Shown here: one piece after another, positions 54,602-63,477 of the stretch
Layout: each line of letters opens with the position of its first letter
Position numbering within the stretch: position 1 is the stretch's first letter
DNA from: Cyclobacteriaceae bacterium
GTDB taxonomy: Bacteria; Bacteroidota; Bacteroidia; Cytophagales; Cyclobacteriaceae
Length of the DNA: 64,000 bases
Assembly: GCA_958296015.1 (NCBI GenBank)
Contig: CATQIH010000035.1
Location: 1 to 64,000, forward strand
Direction of reading: 5' to 3'
Made by a program: the position numbers and the translations under genes
Notes under the pieces: model-generated
The model's database searches: none
What the model saw: the letters and a program-made list of their open reading frames with translations, nothing else
Told to the model about the DNA's origin: nothing

Positions 54602-56467
54602 TTATCTTCCTAGGTACACCATTACCACAGAAATATCTGCTGGTGATACACCGCTGATTCTGGCCGCCTGGCCAATGGTAGCAGGCTGTATTTTTGAAAG
54701 CTTTTCTTTGGCTTCAGCAGATAGTGCTTTTATTTGGTGATAATCGAAAGTTTTCGGTATTCTAAAATTTTCCAGGCTTTCCTGCTTTTCTGCCTGCTGT
54801 TGTTCTTTATGAAGGTATGTCTCATACTTTATCAGAATCTCTACCTCTTCCAGCACATCTTCATTATAATCCGAAAGCATCAATTGCAGACTTTCGTCTA
54901 TATTTTTGAGCTGTTCTATCCCTATTTCAGGGCGTTTTAGGAGCTTATCTACAGAAACTTTCTCTTTTATGGTAGCAGTATGAATTGCTGTTAGGTTATC
55001 GTTAACTTCTTGTGGCGATACTTTTGAAACCTTTATTTCATCCAACAGACTATTGATGGCATTTTTTTTATCGAATACATTTTCTAGGCGTTGCTCATCT
55101 ACTAGTCCGATACGATGTCCAGTTTCTGTTAGCCTGATATCGGCATTATCCTGACGAAGCAATAACCTAAATTCTGCCCGTGAAGTAAACATCCTGTAAG
55201 GTTCTTCCGTGCCTTTATTAATCAGATCATCAATTAGCACACCAATATATGCCTGTGATCTCTTCAGAACTAGTGGGTCTTTTTCCTGCACACAATTAGC
55301 AGCGTTGATACCGGCCATAAGCCCCTGGCAGGCTGCTTCCTCATAGCCAGTGGTTCCATTGATTTGCCCTGCAAAGTATAGATGATCAATTAGTTTTGTC
55401 TCCAGGGTTTGCTTGAGTTGCGTAGGTGGAAAATAATCGTATTCAATGGCATATCCCGGTCTAAATAGCTTTGCCTGTTCAAATCCTGGCACTTGCCTGA
55501 TGGCTTTCACTTGGACATCTTCCGGAAGCGAAGTTGAAAAGCCGTTGACATATACTTCAATAGTTTCCCAGCCTTCCGGCTCCACAAAGATCTGATGGCG
55601 ATCGCGCTCCGCAAATCTGTTAATCTTATCTTCTATCGATGGGCAGTATCTTGGCCCTTGTCCACGTATGCTGCCATTAAACATCGGCGATCTGTCAAAA
55701 CCTGTTTGCAGAATTTCATGTACTGTGCTATTGGTGTAGGTGATATAACAGCTTTTTTGGGTTTTCAGAGGCTTTGTATCAGTAAAAGAAAACTTTCCTG
55801 GTTTTACATCTCCTTTTTGCTCTTCCATTTTGCTATAGTCCAGCGACCTCCCATCTACGCGGGGCGGGGTGCCGGTTTTCATTCTACCTGACTCAAACCC
55901 TAGGTTTACAAGTTGTTCGGTAATTCCTTTGGAAGACCTTTCTCCAGACCTTCCCCCTCCCATCTGCTTCTCACCAATATGTATCAGGCCATTAAGAAAT
56001 GTTCCGTTGGTAAGTACGACTGTTTTGCCTTTGATAGCAACACCAATACCAGTCTTTACTCCTTTGGCACATCCTTGTTCCACGATAATTTCTGTCACCA
56101 TATCCTGAAGAAAATCCAGATTGGGTATTTTCTCTAATGCCAGTCTCCAGCCTTCTGTAAATCTTGCCCTATCATTTTGCGTTCTGGGACTCCACATGGC
56201 CGGGCCTTTGGATTTATTGAGCATTCTGAATTGAATCATAGACAAATCAGAGACTATTCCGGAAAGCCCTCCCAACGCGTCTATTTCTCTAACGATTTGC
56301 CCTTTGGCTACCCCTCCCATTGCAGGATTACACGACATCTGCCCTATCTTGGTCATATCCATTGTAATAAGCAGGGTACTACATCCCATATTGGCAGCAG
56401 CAGCAGCAGCTTCATTTCCAGCGTGCCCCGCCCCTACCACAATTACATCATACTCTTGTCCTATCAT
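54602..56467 (-). CDS. mnmG: tRNA uridine-5-carboxymethylaminomethyl enzyme MnmG
   Basis: FAD-dependent partner of MnmE (TrmE) that installs the cmnm5 group on U34 of certain tRNAs. The 621 residues start with the dinucleotide fold DVIVVGAGHAGNEAA. SCNPAMGGVAKGQIVREIDALGG and the CPSIEDKINRFAERDRHQIF block are intact, as is the C-terminal helical domain (ARISGVSPADISVVMVYLGR). Also called gidA, it lies next to oriC in many bacteria. A parS-like site sits 11 bp upstream of its start. Confidence 0.96.
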   Translation of the reverse strand: MIGQEYDVIVVGAGHAGNEAAAAAANMGCSTLLITMDMTKIGQMSCNPAMGGVAKGQIVREIDALGGLSGIVSDLSMIQFRMLNKSKGPAMWSPRTQNDRARFTEGWRLALEKIPNLDFLQDMVTEIIVEQGCAKGVKTGIGVAIKGKTVVLTNGTFLNGLIHIGEKQMGGGRSGERSSKGITEQLVNLGFESGRMKTGTPPRVDGRSLDYSKMEEQKGDVKPGKFSFTDTKPLKTQKSCYITYTNSTVHEILQTGFDRSPMFNGSIRGQGPRYCPSIEDKINRFAERDRHQIFVEPEGWETIEVYVNGFSTSLPEDVQVKAIRQVPGFEQAKLFRPGYAIEYDYFPPTQLKQTLETKLIDHLYFAGQINGTTGYEEAACQGLMAGINAANCVQEKDPLVLKRSQAYIGVLIDDLINKGTEEPYRMFTSRAEFRLLLRQDNADIRLTETGHRIGLVDEQRLENVFDKKNAINSLLDEIKVSKVSPQEVNDNLTAIHTATIKEKVSVDKLLKRPEIGIEQLKNIDESLQLMLSDYNEDVLEEVEILIKYETYLHKEQQQAEKQESLENFRIPKTFDYHQIKALSAEAKEKLSKIQPATIGQAARISGVSPADISVVMVYLGR

Positions 56468-56477
56468 TATTCAATAA

Positions 56478-56493
56478 CGTTTCACGTGGAACA
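56478..56493. promoter_or_regulatory. parS: parS-like centromere site
   Basis: CGTTTCACGTGGAACA matches the ParB-binding consensus TGTTTCACGTGAAACA at 14 of 16 positions, and its right half (GTGGAACA) is the variant seen in other bacteria. It is the only such site in the window and lies 4 kb from the DnaA-box cluster. In related layouts ParB loads here to segregate new origins. parA and parB are not in this window. Confidence 0.75.
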
Positions 56494-56558
56494 AAACAAA
56501 TTCACGTACACATAAAACACAAACCGGTAGAAATAGTGCGATAGCGTGTGAAAAACGT

Positions 56559-56987
56559 CTATAAGCGATTAAAAAGCAAATGTAGACAATTGTTTTCCAT
56601 TTCACGCATGGCAGCAGTGTCTTCCTCTGTCTTATCATTAAAACCTATCAGATGCAGCATTCCATGAACGATTACACGGTAGAGTTCATGATGAAAAGAG
56701 ACACTATGCTCACTGGTGTTTTCTTGCACCCGATCAATACTAATAAAAATATCACCTTCAATTTCATGCTTAAAATCAGAATTATCAAAAGTAATAATAT
56801 CAGTATAATAATCGTGTTGAAGATATTCTTGGTTGATCTTCAGTATATATTCATCGGAACACAAGACATAGGTAAGCGAAATAACTATAAAATGTTGTTG
56901 GCTGGCTACAGCTTGTAGCCAATCTGTGATAGCAGAAACAGGGAAATCTACGGTATAGGAAGTGCTTTCGGTAAAAAAATGGATCAC
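56559..56987 (-). CDS. ybeY: Endoribonuclease/rRNA maturation factor YbeY
   Basis: A 142-residue metalloprotein needed for 16S rRNA 3'-end processing and ribosome quality control. The metal motif is HGMLHLIGFNDK (His108, His112). The third ligand, histidine in most bacteria (HxxxHxxGyDH), is Asp118 here, as seen in other Bacteroidota. The upstream region DIITFDN is also typical. It begins 3 bp after the anti-sigma kinase gene and shares its transcript. Confidence 0.9.
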   Translation of the reverse strand: MIHFFTESTSYTVDFPVSAITDWLQAVASQQHFIVISLTYVLCSDEYILKINQEYLQHDYYTDIITFDNSDFKHEIEGDIFISIDRVQENTSEHSVSFHHELYRVIVHGMLHLIGFNDKTEEDTAAMREMENNCLHLLFNRL

Positions 56988-56990
56988 GTA

Positions 56991-57392
56991 TCAATTGATA
57001 TAAAATGTGAGTTGAACTATTCTTCCTTTATCCAAAAACTTAACCTCATCGCAAAGGTGGCGCATCAAAAAGATACCACGGCCACCCGGTTGATCAATGT
57101 TATCAGGAGAAGTTGGGTCAGGCAATCCATCATAATCAAAGCCAGTGCCTTCGTCCTGAATCTGAAAAGTCAGAGAGCTTTCGTTGATGGTTAAAGACAA
57201 GTACACATTCTTCTTTGCATCTCCATGATTGCCGTGCTGAATGGCATTATGTACAGACTCGGTGACGGCAATCATGATATTTCCATAGATATCATCAGTG
57301 AATTGGAACTGGTCTTTCGCATTGTCTATAAAACTTTCAATCATGCGAACATTTGCGGCTAAAGAAGGGATTTGAATACTGATTGAATCCAT
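56991..57392 (-). CDS. RsbW-like serine/threonine anti-sigma kinase
   Basis: A 133-residue HATPase-fold protein. N-box AVTESVHNAIQHGNH (about 45), G1 box DEGTGFD (about 83) and G2-like GGRGIFLMRHLCDEV (about 105) mark the SpoIIAB/RsbW group, which phosphorylates anti-anti-sigma factors or binds sigma factors. No RsbV-like partner is adjacent. It sits between DUF4175 (14 bp upstream) and ybeY in one operon. Confidence 0.88.
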   Translation of the reverse strand: MDSISIQIPSLAANVRMIESFIDNAKDQFQFTDDIYGNIMIAVTESVHNAIQHGNHGDAKKNVYLSLTINESSLTFQIQDEGTGFDYDGLPDPTSPDNIDQPGGRGIFLMRHLCDEVKFLDKGRIVQLTFYIN

Positions 57393-57406
57393 TGGTAATG
57401 ATTATA

Positions 57407-60400
57407 TTAATTGATACGTTTGAGATATTCGTTCGCCTCGTTTTTAAAATAAGGGTTTAATTTAACAGGAACTGTCTTTAATAATTCAATTTCCTGTTTT
57501 TTTGTTTGAATGTATTGATCAAACGACTTGATTACTTGCTTATCGTAGTCATCTTTTGCAGTCTCACCTTTTCTTTCTTTATCCATTTCCTGCTCTCGCA
57601 TAGACTTCTCTACTTCTAGTAACCGAGACGTGATTTCCTTCTGCCGTTTAATCGTCTCAGAAGTTAAACGTTTATTTACCAAATCAGATTCAGTTTCTTC
57701 CATTTGTTTAATAAGATCATCGCCTCCAGTGCCCTGCTTTCCTCCTTTTTTGTTGTTCATATCCTGCATTTGCTGCATTTTCTGGAGTGCCTGTCTGATT
57801 TTTTCCTGCTGTGCGGCAAGCTTAGCAAGTTCTTCGCTCAACTGCCTGCCAGATTTGCCACTTTGTTTCAATTCACTGATCTGTTGGCTCAATTGCTTCT
57901 GCATGTCACCTAAATTCATATTTGGTCTGGAATTTCCCTGTTTCTCCTGTGGATTTCCCATAGCAGAAGCCATTTGTTGCTGCATCTGGCTCAGTACATC
58001 ATTGAGTAATAGCGCAAGGTTATTAATAGAAGTCATAGAAAACTGCTGCTTGCTAATAGCCTGGTATTGCTGCCGTTCACGCAAAGCTGCCATACTTTCG
58101 TCCATGTACTGATTCATATCTTTTACTTCGCGGGTGACGAAAGACTGAATCTGAAAAACCCTTTCTGCCAGTGCCAGAAGACTGTCTTCGATGATCTGTG
58201 CATCGTCGCGTAATTTGAGTTGTTGCTGAGAAAGATCAATAAACCGTGGATCATTCTGCTTTACTTCTCTAAAGCTTTTCATCACACCCTCCTGATCAAA
58301 TGATAGAGTCATCAGGTTGTCCAAAATAGCACGCAAATTATCCATATCTTCCTGCGTTTGTTCCATTTGCATGCTTTGCTGCATTTGCTGAAGTTTTTGG
58401 GCCATTTGTTGCATCTGCTGGGCACTCTTTTGCTGAGATTGTTGTGCCTTGTCACGCTTGTTCTTATCCAACGCATCCTGCGCCTTTTGTTGCTCCTGCT
58501 GAATGGTTTTTTGTTCCTCAGTCATATCCTGAAGCGACATAGGATTTTTTAGATCCTGATTTGATTGCTCAATCTTGTCTAGTTCTTTCTGAATATCCTC
58601 GAAATCTTTATTTTGCTGCTTTTGATCTTCGCTGAGTTCATCAAGCGATTTGTTCTTGTCTTCGGTTTCATCAGCTAACTTCTGCTGCTCTTCCGCTGCC
58701 TGCGAAAGTTGCTCTTTTAAAGCGTCCATGTCCTGATTGAGTTTCATACGCTTGAATAATTCAAGTGTGCGCTCCAATTCTTGTTCCAGATTTTCCTCTT
58801 TTTTGGAGAGATCAGAGAGGTTTTCCTGAATTTTGTTAATGTCAGACTTTTCTTCCAGCAGTTTCTGAAGCTCTTCGTATAGTTTTTTGGTTTCATCGTC
58901 CAGCAGCTCATCTACCAGGCTTTGCAGTTGCTTGATCTGTTCTTGTATACGTTTATCAGATTCTGAAAACTCGTCTTGTTTGAGGTTGTTATTCTGGCTT
59001 TGCTCTTTGAGTTCTTTCAGTGCTTTCTCTACCTCTTCACGTTTTTTTAATAAGTCTTCCAGCATTTGTTTGTCTTGCCAATTGAGTTCTTTTTTGCCTT
59101 TCAATTTTTGCTGTGCATCTTCAATCTGCTTGCTAAGTTCAGTAGCTTTTTGCACATTTTTGCCAATCTCTGATTGCGTTTGCGCAGCAGATTTTGCCAG
59201 ATTTTCCTGAATTGCTTTCTGATCGGGAATACTGAACGTATAAGTGGCAGTTTTAGAAGACTTATGACCGTTGACACCATCATTGTCCCACACACGAAGG
59301 AAGTACCGGATTTGGTCACCGGGCTTCAGGTTGGCACTATCCAGTTGCCACTGGTAATAATAGCTCTGCTTATTTTGATTTTTATTGATCCCAATATCAA
59401 CACGGCGATAATCATCTTCTTTGGTGTTATCATCTGGCTGCTCAAGCTTATAGTATAGGGCAAGATTGGAAAGGCCGTAATCGTCTGATAGGTTTCCTCC
59501 CAATACAAGAAACTTATACAGCACTGTATCTTGCATTTGCTCCAGTGTAATTTCAGGATGTTGGTCGGGAATTACTTCCATGAAATATGCAATGTCCTGT
59601 TTGTTGGAACTGTACTGGTTTTGCAGGCGTAGCTGATAAGCACCGGATCTTTTGGCTGTCTTCGCAATGGAAAACGACTGTTCACCCGATTTTGCCAACA
59701 TTAGAGAGGTATCCTCTTCAGGAAATTTGATCCACGCGCTATCTGTAGCAAGGGCACCAAACAACCAGGTGATATTCGTTCCTTCAGGAACCTGCAAATT
59801 GCCGCTATTGCTTAGCCTGACATCTTTTTTGTTCAAATACTTCGGGTAATCCAACGCGATATTGAAGTTCTTAAGATTAGGCCGATCCACTACTTTGATC
59901 TTGTAAGAAGACGACTGGTAACCGGCAGCTTCTATGTAAAAATCCATGTCCTGCTGCATACTTGGCAACTTGTGTTGATAAGATGCTGGCTGGATAGATG
60001 ACATACGCAGACGCCTGTCGCCAGTATGTAAGAACACCTTATCTGGTATCGTATTGCCTTTGGTAGCAACATCAACCGTGAAGTCTTCATTACGAAATGC
60101 AGTGAATGTATTATTCTTTATATCAAATGTAAAAGGAGGCGGGACAGCATAATCTTTTTGAAAATGTACAATGCGCGACGTACCATCTACCAGCAACTGC
60201 GGGAGCAAAAGGGCCACCAGCACAATGATCAACACAGGAATAATAAGGTATCTTAAAAACCGCAGGTTACCTCGCAGATCAATAGCCAGTGGGAAAGAAA
60301 ATACTGATAGTTGCTGTGTCTTCTGGACAATGCTCGCTCCGATCAACGGACTTTGCAAAGGGCTGCTATATTGAAGTTGTAGAACGTTGAGAAGCTTGTC

Positions 60401-60727
60401 GTTAATTTCCGGAAAGTACGTGCCGATCTGCCGGGCAGCTTCTTCATCACTGATCTGCCTCTTGTTGTTAGATAGCTTGATCAGCGGGTCAATCACCAGA
60501 TAAAAGAGCAGCACAACCACCAAAGCAAGAAAAGAGAAGAACAGCGCTGCCCGCCAATAAGAGTTAAGCCGAACGGTGTACTCAAGAGAATTGAAGAGGA
60601 GATATACGGTAAGCGATATTGCTGCAAAGAAGATGCTTCCTCTGGCAAGTTTGTTTAGATAATACTTTCTCTTGTATGATCGGAGTTGAGAAGTAATGGG
60701 TGAATTATGTTGATTTGATGCGGCCAT
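57407..60727 (-). CDS. DUF4175-family membrane protein with huge coiled coil
   Basis: An 1106-residue protein. N-terminal helices lie near 30-48, 58-78 and 155-175, followed by a beta-rich periplasmic-type region to about 500. Then comes a very long Gln/Glu/Lys-rich coiled coil (about 510-1070), with many short Gln repeats (MQQMAQKLQQMQQ). It ends with a conserved C-terminus (KLNPYFKNEANEYLKRIN). The layout fits DUF4175, present across Bacteroidota and of unknown function. It is first in the operon with the RsbW-like kinase and ybeY. Confidence 0.85.
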   Translation of the reverse strand: MAASNQHNSPITSQLRSYKRKYYLNKLARGSIFFAAISLTVYLLFNSLEYTVRLNSYWRAALFFSFLALVVVLLFYLVIDPLIKLSNNKRQISDEEAARQIGTYFPEINDKLLNVLQLQYSSPLQSPLIGASIVQKTQQLSVFSFPLAIDLRGNLRFLRYLIIPVLIIVLVALLLPQLLVDGTSRIVHFQKDYAVPPPFTFDIKNNTFTAFRNEDFTVDVATKGNTIPDKVFLHTGDRRLRMSSIQPASYQHKLPSMQQDMDFYIEAAGYQSSSYKIKVVDRPNLKNFNIALDYPKYLNKKDVRLSNSGNLQVPEGTNITWLFGALATDSAWIKFPEEDTSLMLAKSGEQSFSIAKTAKRSGAYQLRLQNQYSSNKQDIAYFMEVIPDQHPEITLEQMQDTVLYKFLVLGGNLSDDYGLSNLALYYKLEQPDDNTKEDDYRRVDIGINKNQNKQSYYYQWQLDSANLKPGDQIRYFLRVWDNDGVNGHKSSKTATYTFSIPDQKAIQENLAKSAAQTQSEIGKNVQKATELSKQIEDAQQKLKGKKELNWQDKQMLEDLLKKREEVEKALKELKEQSQNNNLKQDEFSESDKRIQEQIKQLQSLVDELLDDETKKLYEELQKLLEEKSDINKIQENLSDLSKKEENLEQELERTLELFKRMKLNQDMDALKEQLSQAAEEQQKLADETEDKNKSLDELSEDQKQQNKDFEDIQKELDKIEQSNQDLKNPMSLQDMTEEQKTIQQEQQKAQDALDKNKRDKAQQSQQKSAQQMQQMAQKLQQMQQSMQMEQTQEDMDNLRAILDNLMTLSFDQEGVMKSFREVKQNDPRFIDLSQQQLKLRDDAQIIEDSLLALAERVFQIQSFVTREVKDMNQYMDESMAALRERQQYQAISKQQFSMTSINNLALLLNDVLSQMQQQMASAMGNPQEKQGNSRPNMNLGDMQKQLSQQISELKQSGKSGRQLSEELAKLAAQQEKIRQALQKMQQMQDMNNKKGGKQGTGGDDLIKQMEETESDLVNKRLTSETIKRQKEITSRLLEVEKSMREQEMDKERKGETAKDDYDKQVIKSFDQYIQTKKQEIELLKTVPVKLNPYFKNEANEYLKRIN

Positions 60728-60857
60728 AAGTGCTTCTTTGGTAAGTGAAACGATATATATATAGCAGTAAAACTTGTAAAAGCGATTTGTCAGGTAAAAT
60801 AGTACATCTGATTTACGACGAATCTTTCAGCATTTACTACACAAACAGCGAGCCTAT

Positions 60858-61217
60858 CTAAACCTGTAAATCAAACTCTTCTTTAAAATAATCAAGCACA
60901 TGCATCTTTAATAGCTTTTCCTGCTCTAGCAGATCAAAATGCGGTAACTTCTTTACAAGCTTCCAATGAGGCCAGCCATCGGTGTCTATCCCTTCCAACT
61001 CATAAAAACCGGAAAGAGAAAGAGCTTTACAAATAGCAATATGCATCAGGTCTTGCTTCTCTTCTTTAGAAAAATACTGATAACCTTTGCCTAGTTCCTG
61101 TACACCGATCAAAACAAGCACAGCATTCAGGTCTTTAGGACGTTTACCAATCATCTCTTCCAAGTACTTCAGCATAGACTGCCATTTGCGTTCGAGTTCA
61201 AGGTCTTTTTTATACAT
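60858..61217 (-). CDS. Conserved Bacteroidota protein, function unknown
   Basis: A 119-residue soluble, mostly helical protein with LNAVLVLIGVQELGKG (about 35), FSKEEKQDLMHIAICKAL (about 54) and a closing YFKEEFDLQV. I recall similar short proteins in many Bacteroidota but no activity. It has its own promoter region shared divergently with comF. Confidence 0.75.
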   Translation of the reverse strand: MYKKDLELERKWQSMLKYLEEMIGKRPKDLNAVLVLIGVQELGKGYQYFSKEEKQDLMHIAICKALSLSGFYELEGIDTDGWPHWKLVKKLPHFDLLEQEKLLKMHVLDYFKEEFDLQV

Positions 61218-61305
61218 TGTACATTTAAATTACTCCTATAGAAAAATGCAGAACATAGGCAGGTAATACAAGGACAGATAAACTATTTTGGTCCTAAAAT
61301 ATCAT

Positions 61306-61983
61306 ATGTTCAAAGATTTTATCAGTCTGCTCTTCCCCCGCTGTTGTGTTGTCAGCAACGAACCGCTCACTAAAGGTGAACAATTCATTTCTACAAATTG
61401 TGCCTATCACCTGCCAAAATATAACCTGTATGAACCTAACGAAAGTTTGAGCAAAAGATTTTTGGGTGTCGTCAATGTAAAACACGCATTTGCTTACTAT
61501 AAGTTTGCTAAAAAAAGCCGGGTTCAAAAACTTATTCATCATATAAAATACAAAAACGGAGAAGAACTTGGCGAATTGGTGTCCCGGTGGTATGGCAACG
61601 CGCTGATAGAAGCCGGATTCGGACAGGCATTTGATGTGATAGTCACTATACCGTTGCATAAGAAAAAGCAAAGGAAGCGTGGCTATAACCAATGTGATTG
61701 CATAGCCAAAGGGCTATCGGCTGTGATGAACATTCCGTGGGAGACAGAGGTGTTGTGCCGTCACGTGCAGACAGGTAGTCAAACAACGCTGAGCAGAGTA
61801 GAACGATTTGATAATGCAGCTTCTGTATATAGCCTCCGGGATGCTGGCAAGATTCAAAACAAACGAGTTTTGCTGATAGATGATGTCATTACTACAGGTG
61901 CCACCATTGGCATATGTGCTGATTTGTTGCTGAAAGCGCATGCTAAAGAAGTGAGTGTAGCCTCGCTGGCCAGTCCGGAATAA
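61306..61983 (+). CDS. comF: ComF-like phosphoribosyltransferase-fold protein
   Basis: From ATG 61306 (MFKDFISLLFPRCC) 225 residues. An N-terminal segment with two to three cysteines (FPRCCVV, STNCAY) resembles the ComF zinc finger. The C-terminal PRTase domain has the PRPP loop VLLIDDVITTGATIGIC (about 190). ComF proteins take part in DNA uptake in competent bacteria, but most ComF homologues have no proven role. A start at 61288 would add six residues. Confidence 0.88.
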   Translation: MFKDFISLLFPRCCVVSNEPLTKGEQFISTNCAYHLPKYNLYEPNESLSKRFLGVVNVKHAFAYYKFAKKSRVQKLIHHIKYKNGEELGELVSRWYGNALIEAGFGQAFDVIVTIPLHKKKQRKRGYNQCDCIAKGLSAVMNIPWETEVLCRHVQTGSQTTLSRVERFDNAASVYSLRDAGKIQNKRVLLIDDVITTGATIGICADLLLKAHAKEVSVASLASPE

Positions 61984-61985
61984 AA

Positions 61986-62011
61986 AAAGCCTGGTGTAAG
62001 AACCAGGCTTT
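61986..62011. terminator. Bidirectional terminator between comF and gldJ
   Basis: A 9-bp stem AAGCCTGGT / ACCAGGCTT with a six-base loop. A run of A before the stem serves the minus strand. The T run on the plus-strand side is short (TT, then TATA), so it is stronger for gldJ. Confidence 0.75.
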
Positions 62012-62035
62012 ATATGTAAAGAATAGTGGGTAAAA

Positions 62036-63250
62036 TTAGTAATTAGTACCTGCTCTAATCATGGCGCAACGGAAGCCAATCGTGGCTGTAGCAGAATCCT
62101 GCTCAAGGTAACGGCGTGTTCCGGGAGCCAGCCAGTAAGCGACATCAGCCCATGAACCACCTTTGTATACCCTGAGTTCATCGGTGATTAGTGAGTTATA
62201 TTCACCCTGATAACGAGGTGTTTCTTCACTATCGTAGCCGGAAGCCGGGTCAATCGTACCGTCTCTTCTAATAGGGTTCAGATCGCTGAAGTCCTGGAAT
62301 GACAACGGGCGATATACATCCAGTACCCATTCGTTGACGTTTCCAGCCATATTGTACAAGCCAAAGTCGTTAGGCGGATACTCATAGATATAGTCAGTGA
62401 TCATTGCTCCATCGTTGAGCTTACCAGCGATACCTGCATAGTCACCTCTACCTCTTTTGAAGTTAGCCAGAAAGTAACCCATTTGCTTGCCATAAGGATT
62501 ACGGGTAGCATGACCATCCCAAGGATAAATTCTTTGGTTGGTATGGTTTTCATCCAGATACTGCGTACCGATCATGGCTTTGGCAGCATACTCCCATTCG
62601 GCCTCTGTGGGCAACCTAAAGTCAGGAAGCACTGCTCCTGTTTCCAGGGGAATACGCCCCCCTTCGGGGACACTAGACTCTAGCCCAGCTTCTTCGGCAA
62701 GCTTTTCGTTGACTACAGAAGTACGCCATTTGCAATAGTCATTAGCCTGAACCCAACTCACACCTACAACAGGAAAGAAACGGAAACCAGGATAACGCAG
62801 GTAATGATCTTCGTATGGATCATTGAATGCAAGAGAGCGGCGCCATACCGTAGTATCTGGCAGCGCAGAACGATAAAACTCAGTAGTTGAATCCTGTTTG
62901 ATGTCAAACAAGTACTCCAGCCAGTGAATGTTGGCCACTTCTGTTTGGTCCATATAGAAAGAAGCCACTGTTACGGTCCTTTCTAAGTTGTCTCGGGAAC
63001 CCATCAAGTCTTCCTCAAAGCTACCCATCACAAAGCGGCCACCTTCGATGTATGCCATATCCGGTGCCTCTGGCTGGCCCTGATATTCATCCACCGTGAA
63101 GTTGCCTTCCACATTGTACTCAATCCCTGTTTTGGAGCTGGACACTCCGGGATTTACACTGGTAGGCTGGCTTTTGCTGCATGAAGATATGACAGCGGCA
63201 CATAACACAAGCAAAGAGGTGCTTCCAGCCAGTTTGAAAATTTTAGTCAT
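62036..63250 (-). CDS. gldJ: Gliding motility lipoprotein GldJ
   Basis: Lipoprotein of the gliding motility/type IX secretion machinery. From ATG 63250 (MTKIFKLAG) it has 404 residues with lipobox ISSC near residue 25 (the frame stays open far upstream but without coding character). The mature part is the FGE-sulfatase/SUMF1 fold: GGRFVMGSFEEDLMGSRDNL (about 70), PTEAEWEYAAKAM, and GNVNEWVLDVYR and FRCAMIRAG near the end, as in GldJ and GldK. The 'GSRDNLERTVTVASFYMD' stretch favours GldJ. It ends the region before mfd. Confidence 0.9.
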   Translation of the reverse strand: MTKIFKLAGSTSLLVLCAAVISSCSKSQPTSVNPGVSSSKTGIEYNVEGNFTVDEYQGQPEAPDMAYIEGGRFVMGSFEEDLMGSRDNLERTVTVASFYMDQTEVANIHWLEYLFDIKQDSTTEFYRSALPDTTVWRRSLAFNDPYEDHYLRYPGFRFFPVVGVSWVQANDYCKWRTSVVNEKLAEEAGLESSVPEGGRIPLETGAVLPDFRLPTEAEWEYAAKAMIGTQYLDENHTNQRIYPWDGHATRNPYGKQMGYFLANFKRGRGDYAGIAGKLNDGAMITDYIYEYPPNDFGLYNMAGNVNEWVLDVYRPLSFQDFSDLNPIRRDGTIDPASGYDSEETPRYQGEYNSLITDELRVYKGGSWADVAYWLAPGTRRYLEQDSATATIGFRCAMIRAGTNY

Positions 63251-63321
63251 AACCTGTTTTTTTATAATTGTCTGCAGACTGTAAATATTAAATTCGTCTG
63301 TATTTAAAATGCTAATTTGGG

Positions 63322-63329
63322 CAAAGATA
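63322..63329 (-). promoter_or_regulatory. Probable -7 promoter element of gldJ
   Basis: Read on the minus strand, TATCTTTG fits TAnnTTTG and lies about 72 bases ahead of the ATG at 63250. The nearest TTG lies 15 bp upstream of it, shorter than the usual 19. Confidence 0.4.
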
Positions 63330-63477
63330 CCATTTAATAATAACCAATAAATATAGATACTACATGCATGTAAGTAAAAATATAAAATAATGAAGAAGTA
63401 GCGGGAGCATTGTGGTACTTGCAATCCTAACGATACGGTACAACCGTTAAGTATACAACCTGATGAAAATTTGTGAC

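Noticed and set aside
63251-63424. A 58-residue N-terminal extension of GldJ
   Set aside because: The extension is open but has no signal sequence logic and lies across a -7 promoter element. The lipoprotein signal begins at ATG 63250.
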